From the NCBI GenBank assembly GCA_003117195.1, contig BDSI01000019.1, positions 1,054,001 through 1,118,000 on the forward strand: 64,000 nt of DNA, given 5' to 3'. A program made the translations under genes and the position numbers. This DNA comes from Eudorina sp. 2006-703-Eu-15 (lineage: Eukaryota; Chlorophyta; Chlorophyceae; Chlamydomonadales; Volvocaceae). Below the pieces are notes generated by a model, which worked only from the letters and a program-made list of their open reading frames with translations, was not told the origin of the DNA and made no database searches. Positions 58,701-64,000 of the stretch are shown in pieces. Numbering within the stretch: the stretch's first letter is position 1; each line of letters begins with the position of its first letter.

Positions 58701-61700
58701 CTGCGGGCATGGACATGGGCATCGTGAACGCGGCCCAGGTGAAGGAGGATGAGTACAGCAAGATTGACAAGGAGCTGTTGGAGTTCGTGGAGGATGTGCT
58801 GCTCAACAGGTACATTTAACGACGGGTCGAGGAATTAGAAACTTGCCAGTGGGGTTGCCATTTTGTACGTAGGTCCGCACCAAATCCCTGTCCTACCTCA
58901 CATACGGTATCTGTCTGGCTTGATCGGACCCTGTGGATGAATACGCCATGCTGTGTTCTTGGCTATGGCTGAACTGTCTTCTCCAGATGCGAGAACGCCA
59001 CTGAGCGCATGCTCGAGTACGCGGCCCTGCTGGAGCCAAAGTGCAAGCCCACCGCAGTGGTGAAGAAGGGCGCGGCGCCTGGCGCAGCGGGTGGCAGCGC
59101 CAAGAAGGAGGAGTCCTGGCGCGACCTGCCCGTGGAGAAGCGGATCGAGTACGCGCTGGTGAAGGGCATTGACGAGTTCGCAGTGGTGGACACGGAGGAG
59201 GCGCGCTCATGCGGCAGGTGCGTGCCAACTCGTCCTGTCTGCCGGGTCAGGCTCGTGGTAGTGCATGAGGGAGGGGTCACACTGGTTGCGAGGGAGGGTG
59301 GGCGCTGATGCCCCCTTGATGTCGTCATCCTGCAGCCTTCCTTCGCCTCGGACCCGCTTGGCTTGTTATCCACAGAGCATGCCAGTTGGAGACCAGGCCT
59401 GCGCGCGCCCGCGTCCCTGTATGAACCCTGGATCAACGTGCGCAGGTACCCGAGGCCACTGCAGGTCATTGAGGGGCCGCTGATGGACGGCATGAACGTT
59501 GTGGGCGATCTCTTCGGCGCGGGCAAGATGTTCCTGCCGCAGGTACGAACGTGTGGGCGCTGCCTACGGGCTAGGTTCGGCCTGCTGCTAGTCAAACGTG
59601 TGTGTTCGTTCACAGGGAAGGCAGGAGTTCGTGACATACAAGCTGTCATAGCTATGCCCGGAAATGCCCGAATGCTACATAGTGTGTGTGTACACGGTAT
59701 GTGTATGTGCGCATGTGCAGGTGATCAAGTCGGCCCGCGTGATGAAGAAGGCGGTGGCGCACCTGGTGCCCTTCATTGAGGAGGAGAAGCGGCTCAACGG
59801 CACCGTCGGTGAGGACTCGAACGCGGGCGTCTTCGTCCTGGCGACTGTCAAGGGTGACGTGCACGACATCGGCAAGAACATCGTGGGCGTGGTGCTCGGC
59901 TGCAACAACTTCAAGGTGATTGAGACTTATGTATATGCAGTGTGGTGACACTACCGCAGTTAGGCGGTTCGAGGTCCTGGGTTCGAGTCCTAGGGTGACC
60001 CCCGACATTGTTCGGGAGCATGAGATTATGGCTAGCTGCTGAGATGTGGAGTTGAGATCACAGTTGATGGATTGAGATTCGCACGCTAGATTGGTGGCGA
60101 TTGCTGAACCCTCTGTCTCTACGGATGTGCGGGTGAATGGATGAGGTGGGATCCTTAGTAGGCAGGATCAACCGCCTTGGACCCTCGGTTCGGATGGCGT
60201 AGGTTCGGGGTGATGATGGTTGAAGATTTCTATAGCATCATATGCAGTGTCGCATCTGGCACAGGCACGATGCACTAATGAAGAGGCGCACCGACGCCCT
60301 TGCGACTGTTCATGTTCTGTTTTACTGCGGTATGAAGACCATGGTAAGTGCTGCACAATGTTGTCTCATGAGAACGGCTTATATACACGAGACGTACCTC
60401 AACTGGTCTGTGTTGCTTGCCCTGCACAGGTTATCGATCTGGGTGTGATGACACCCTGGGACACGATCTTGGACGCAGCTGTGAAGCACAAAGCGGACAT
60501 CATTGGCCTGTCGGGTCTGATCACGCCCTCCCTGGACGAGATGGTGACCGTGGCGAAGAAGATGGAGGAGCGCGGCATGAAGGTGCGCTGAGTCCACGGT
60601 CACGCCGCATGTGCCTGTCCGTCGACATGTGCAGCCGTCCTTCCATATTGCCGCTCTTTCCGAAGGGTCGAGGTGTGTGCTCAGGCATTATACTTTCATC
60701 GGTCTGTGGATCGTGCTCCGCGTCCCCTTGCGGACACACGTTTTAGCCGCATTCCGTTGTGAGGGTAAATTATTGGGGCGGTACATCCTTCAGTTTCCTC
60801 TTCTCTCTCCCTGCACCGCCCTTGTCTTTCTACCTCATTCCTGACCCCATCCCCGGTTTCGGCTTGTCTTGCTGTAACCCCGGTTCCGTCCTCCAGACGC
60901 CTCTTCTCATTGGTGGCGCGACTACGTCCAAGATGCACACCGCTGTGAAGATCGCGCCCGCGTACAGCGGCCCCGTGGTGCATGTGCTGGACGCGTCCCG
61001 CAGTGTGCCGGTCTGCCAGGCGTTCGTGGACAAGAATGCGACACAGCGGCAGGTCGGACGGGTATATGGTTAACCCTAATTGGACGGTCGGCATATGGGT
61101 GGACGTCGTACGGGGATGCACACTTACTTGCAGTTATGCCAAGACGACTGCCGGAAGGGCGCTCCTACCAGGTTACATCAAATTTAATCGGTGTTGCGAG
61201 GGGCGCGGCACGATGTCTGTTAGCCCTTAGGCAGCAAATGGTCTGTTGGGTTGGCTTGACTTGCCTGGGTTTGTTGCTAAGTAGCCTTCGCCTTGGATCG
61301 GATGTACTGCACTGCAGGAGTTCATCGCCGAGGTGGCCGAGCAGTACGCGGACCTGCGCGACGAGTTCTACGCCTCGCTGGAGGACCGCAAGTACCTGAG
61401 CCTGGCCGACGCGCGCAAGAAGGCCTTCGCGGTTGACTGGAAGGACGAAGTCAACCGGCCCTTCAAGCCCAAGGTGCGGCTGACCCACCTGGTCCGTGTG
61501 CGGCGTTGCCAGCCGGCGTGGCTGCGGACCTGTGCGGCGTGCTGATCGGCAGCTCGACCAGGTTATAGAACGCGTGCGTTGCCAGCCCGTCTGGGGGCAG
61601 CTCTGCGGGATGCGTGTAACATGTCGAGTTAGGATCGTACCGATCGGTTATGGGATCACGGCACGAAACGCTGGGGCGAGTTAGGATCGTACCGATCGGT

Positions 61701-63963
61701 TATGGGATTACGGCACGAAACGCTGGGGCGACGGGGTAGTATGCAATCCTGATCTGCTAAGCCCAAGCTTCAGTGTGCACAGTTTTGCGACCAACGCTCT
61801 GTGTCGACGCGCTTCACGCAGCGCCCATTCCTCGCCCCTATGACCTGGACTATGCGTTTGCGCATCTGGCGCATGGCCGCCGTCGCCTGCCTATGCCTGC
61901 TCGTGCTCCAGGTTCTGGGCAACACGGTCTTCAACGACTTCCCCATTGAGGACGTGCTGCCGTACATTGACTGGAACCCGTTCTTCCAGGTACGCGAAGC
62001 GCGGAAGTTTGTGGTGACCCGCATATCGCAGGTTCGCAGCAGAGCCCTGTAAACGCGACCACCCGATCAATTAGGCTTCCGTCGCATGGATCCAGTTTCG
62101 GGCCTGCAGCTGCCTGGCATATTTTCCAAGGGAGGAACGGTCGATTTCGATTACCTGCACCGGCTCCCATTTTGTTTACCAACAGGTCTGGCAGCTCCGC
62201 GGCCGCTACCCCAACCGCGGCTTCCCGCGAATCTTCAACGACGCCACTGTCGGTGCGGAGGCGAAGAAGCTGTACGAGGAGGCCCAGGTGCGCCGTGTGG
62301 CATGGTCCGTTCAACGGCACCCTACCGGGGCTGCCCTCCCAACCAGCGGCTGATCCTGGATCGGCCACCATGTAACTAACAGCAACAACAGAAGACCGTA
62401 CCCGCGTGGGGCGTCCGGGCCACGTAACCGGCCTCTAATGCCCCTACACCGCACAGTCCCGGTGCCTGAGTACACGTTCGGTCGACTACTTGTATCTCGG
62501 TTCCTTGTGTCCAGCCCTCAACGCCCCCAGCTTGCATAACACGGACCATAACCTTCAACCAGGGTACAGGGGTACGGGGTTTCACACACCACTGGTGCTT
62601 GTGCTCGATGCTGCTGGCGCACCGGTTCTGCGCAGGCAATGCTCAACGACTTCGTCAAGAACAAGCGGGTGACACTCAAGGCGATCGTCGGCCTGTACCC
62701 GGCCGCTGCCGTGGGTGACGACATGGAGGTGTACACGGACGAGTCGCGGACCACCGTCGCGGCGAAGCTGGCGGGCTTGCGCCAGCAGGCGGAGAAGGAC
62801 GGCAGTGAGCCGTACTACTGCCTCTCGGACTTCCTGGCGCCCAAGGGCAGCGGCCTGGAGGACTACGTGGGCATGTTCGCCTGCTCGGCGGGTGAGGCGC
62901 CGTTCTGTTATGATGTCTCTGCGAGGGGAAGGAATTACGCGAAGCCTTGTGAGCTGGCCGACATGGACGGAAGGCTGTTAACTTGCTATCTGATCCTATT
63001 CCAATGGTTGTAGCGCCACCTGGTTCATTCTGTTAGACCAGCGAGCTTTGGATACAACATCCCTGCGCGGGGTCTAGGCCGCCTGGTCTCGCGCCTGACC
63101 CGGCCCAACTGCTTGGCTGACCCGGCCCAAATTGCCGGCTGCCCTGCGCTAAGCACCATGCACTGTGCGTTCGCTGTCCCGAAAGGTCACGGCCTGGAGA
63201 CGGTCATCGAGGGCTTCAAGGCCGCCGGTGACGACTACAGCTACATCATGGCCGAGGCACTGGCTGACCGCCTGGCGGAAGCGCTGGCGGAGCGCCTTCA
63301 TGAGATGGTGCGGCGGGAGTACTGGGGCTACGCGGCGGATGAGAAGCTGAGCGTGGACGACATGCTCAAGGTCAAGTACCAGGTACGCGGGCAGCAAGCA
63401 GGGAGACTTTGATTAGACGGCAGACGGTAGACGGCACGGCTGCGGTCGCGTCATTTAAGCGGAAAGGGCTACCGCAGGTCCCGGCATGGTCGAAACCCCA
63501 CGACCTGCGTTACTCCGTGACCTAGGAAGCATGCCTCCAGGACAGGTCCGCCGGTACCGTAGGTATCAGCTCGGTGTTCGTCTGTCCTAAGTAAGCCTGC
63601 TAGCGTGGGCAGCCGGTTTCCAGTCGATGCATCGCTGCGAGCGCACTCCTTCGCCTGCGTCATTGCTTCCTGCAGGGCATCCGCCCAGCTCCAGGCTACC
63701 CGTCCCAGCCGGACCACACTGAGAAGCGCACCATGTGGAAGCTGCTGGACGCGGAGGCTGCCACCGGCATCAAGCTGACCGAGTCGCTGGCAATGTGGCC
63801 GGCGGCCAGCGTCAGCGGGCTGTACTTTGGAGGCCGGTGCTCGTCGTACTTCGCGGTTGGAAAGATCACGCGCGAGCAGGTGGAAGACTACGCGGTGCGC
63901 AAGGGCATGGAGTTCAAGGAGGCCGAGCGCTGGCTCTCGCCGATGCTCAACTATGAGCCATGA
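49734..63963 (+). CDS. METH: Cobalamin-dependent methionine synthase with triplicated catalytic modules
   Basis: Transfers methyl from methyltetrahydrofolate via B12 to homocysteine, making methionine. Nineteen exons: 49734-49895, 49966-50017, 50095-50786, 51277-52877, 53439-53946, 54530-56130, 56345-56852, 57209-58809, 58987-59217, 59444-59542, 59721-59915, 60430-60582, 60897-61052, 61318-61473, 61912-61989, 62186-62287, 62635-62891, 63186-63382, 63676-63963. The sum, 8,637 nt, is exactly 2,878 codons plus TGA. Three homocysteine+folate modules begin near residues 207, 910 and 1613 (period 703). They are followed by one B12 domain ([10 protein letters not shown], axial His near 2399; [20 protein letters not shown]) and one AdoMet reactivation domain ([23 protein letters not shown]). 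Each module keeps IDGAMGTQ and the zinc cysteines GLNCALG and GGCCG. Ordinary MetH is about 1,250 residues. The joining of the hydrophobic first two exons is frame-consistent but less certain; an in-frame ATG at 50,025 is the alternative start. Confidence 0.9.
50500..52877 (+). other. METH module 1 (homocysteine + folate domains)
   Basis: End of exon 3 plus exon 4. Starts [20 protein letters not shown] and ends [14 protein letters not shown]. Zinc cysteines fall near residues 453, 516 and 517. Folate-domain strings [42 protein letters not shown] and [13 protein letters not shown] are all present. It differs from modules 2 and 3 at a handful of residues, for example VNQGAD, LSEHNN and ATTEIKR. 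The sequence before 50,500 is unique to module 1. Confidence 0.93.
53439..56130 (+). other. METH module 2 with fused linker
   Basis: Exons 5 and 6. Exon 5 (508 nt) is a chimera. It begins with the end of the preceding folate domain ([20 protein letters not shown]) and continues through a roughly 50-residue linker containing [20 protein letters not shown]. It then enters a new homocysteine domain at [15 protein letters not shown]. Exon 6 is 1,601 nt, as in the other modules. All catalytic motifs are kept. Confidence 0.93.
56345..58809 (+). other. METH module 3 with fused linker
   Basis: Exons 7 and 8, of the same lengths as module 2 (508 and 1,601 nt). It begins [20 protein letters not shown], has the same linker, and ends [14 protein letters not shown]. 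It joins in phase 2 to the unique exon at 58,987 ([20 protein letters not shown]), which leads to the B12 domain. Confidence 0.93.
59935..60005 (+). other. tRNA-like/SINE-like segment in METH intron
   Basis: Within the 514-base intron 59,916-60,429. GGTTCGAGTCC at 59,980-59,990 is a perfect RNA polymerase III B-box, and flanking bases form a T-arm-like stem (CTGGG/CCTAG). A second B-box-like GGTTCGAGGTCC starts about 13 bases before it. The 5' half does not fold into a complete tRNA cloverleaf by eye, so a tRNA gene is not called. Confidence 0.4.
61625..61728. repeat. 52-bp tandem duplication in METH intron
   Basis: Two head-to-tail copies starting CGAGTTAGGATCGTACCGAT, differing at one base (ATCACGG/ATTACGG). 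They lie in the intron between the exons ending 61,473 and starting 61,912. Each unit contains the palindromic core CGATCG. Confidence 0.95.
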
Positions 63964-64000
63964 GGGTGCTACGGCCCGCCTGGGAGCTTGTGACTAAGCG

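Larger units (their letters stand above)
58987..63963 (+). other. METH single-copy B12-binding and reactivation half
   Basis: Eleven exons with the cap helices ([37 protein letters not shown]) and the B12 Rossmann domain ([52 protein letters not shown]). The AdoMet-binding activation domain follows ([72 protein letters not shown]). No motif is broken. This half is present once. Confidence 0.93.

Noticed and set aside
50500..58809. METH triplication as an assembly or haplotype-stacking artefact
   Set aside because: Introns separating the copies are different in length and sequence, and linker exons join copies in frame, which collapsed or stacked haplotypes would not produce. It is kept only as a check in the findings.
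50500..58809. Three separate tandem METH paralogues
   Set aside because: Copies 1 and 2 have no B12 half, no own start codon context and end in splice donors. Copies 2 and 3 begin inside exons that also encode the end of the previous copy.
59935..60005. Complete tRNA gene
   Set aside because: The B-box and T-arm are good, but no consistent acceptor, D and anticodon arms could be folded by eye. It was reported only as tRNA-like.

Overview
This is a nuclear window from a GC-rich green alga, most likely a volvocine or other chlamydomonadalean. The evidence is intron-dense genes with polypyrimidine-CAG acceptors and GTGAG/GTACG donors, an axonemal dynein heavy chain, a B12-dependent methionine synthase, Ala/Gly/Ser/Gln homopolymers inside proteins, and abundant (AC)n/(GT)n microsatellites and G-rich minisatellites. 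The species cannot be fixed from the window. All gene models below were spliced by hand, and intron phases were checked by exon-length arithmetic.

Layout. 1-26,011 (+): the 3' half (46 exons, about 2,498 codons) of a monomeric inner-arm axonemal dynein heavy chain of the DNAH3/7/12 type, from the end of AAA2 to the stop codon; its 5' half lies upstream of the window. 26,012-28,787: non-coding, repeat-bearing convergent spacer. 28,788-33,152 (-): a 9-exon alpha/beta-hydrolase-fold protein with an N-terminal membrane anchor. 33,153-38,432: mostly low-complexity sequence with a (-) strand Ala/Ser/Gln/Pro-rich gene of unknown function (clearest exon 35,098-36,318). 40,578-44,680 (-): a 9-exon ADP-ribosylglycohydrolase-family protein of 358 aa. 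47,194-48,449 (-): a 5-exon Nudix hydrolase of 244 aa, diphosphoinositol-polyphosphatase-like. 48,450-49,733: divergent intergenic region. 49,734-63,963 (+): a cobalamin-dependent methionine synthase (METH) gene in 19 exons.

The outstanding feature is METH. Its catalytic front half (homocysteine domain plus methyltetrahydrofolate domain) is present three times in tandem, and all three copies are followed by a single B12-binding/activation back half. Every exon junction keeps frame. Repeats 2 and 3 have the same exon lengths (508 and 1,601 nt), and the second exon of repeat 1 is also 1,601 nt. The full model reads as one 2,878-residue protein, against about 1,250 residues for ordinary MetH. 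The repeated exons are nearly identical, including at silent sites, while the introns between them are unrelated. This argues against an assembly artefact and points to exon-limited homogenisation. The intron phases would also allow one-, two- or three-module proteins by exon skipping.

Other genes have no obvious joint pathway. The ADP-ribosylglycohydrolase and Nudix genes are same-strand neighbours that both belong to nucleotide/phosphate hydrolase families. Several short dispersed motifs recur across introns and spacers and may be remnants of mobile elements.
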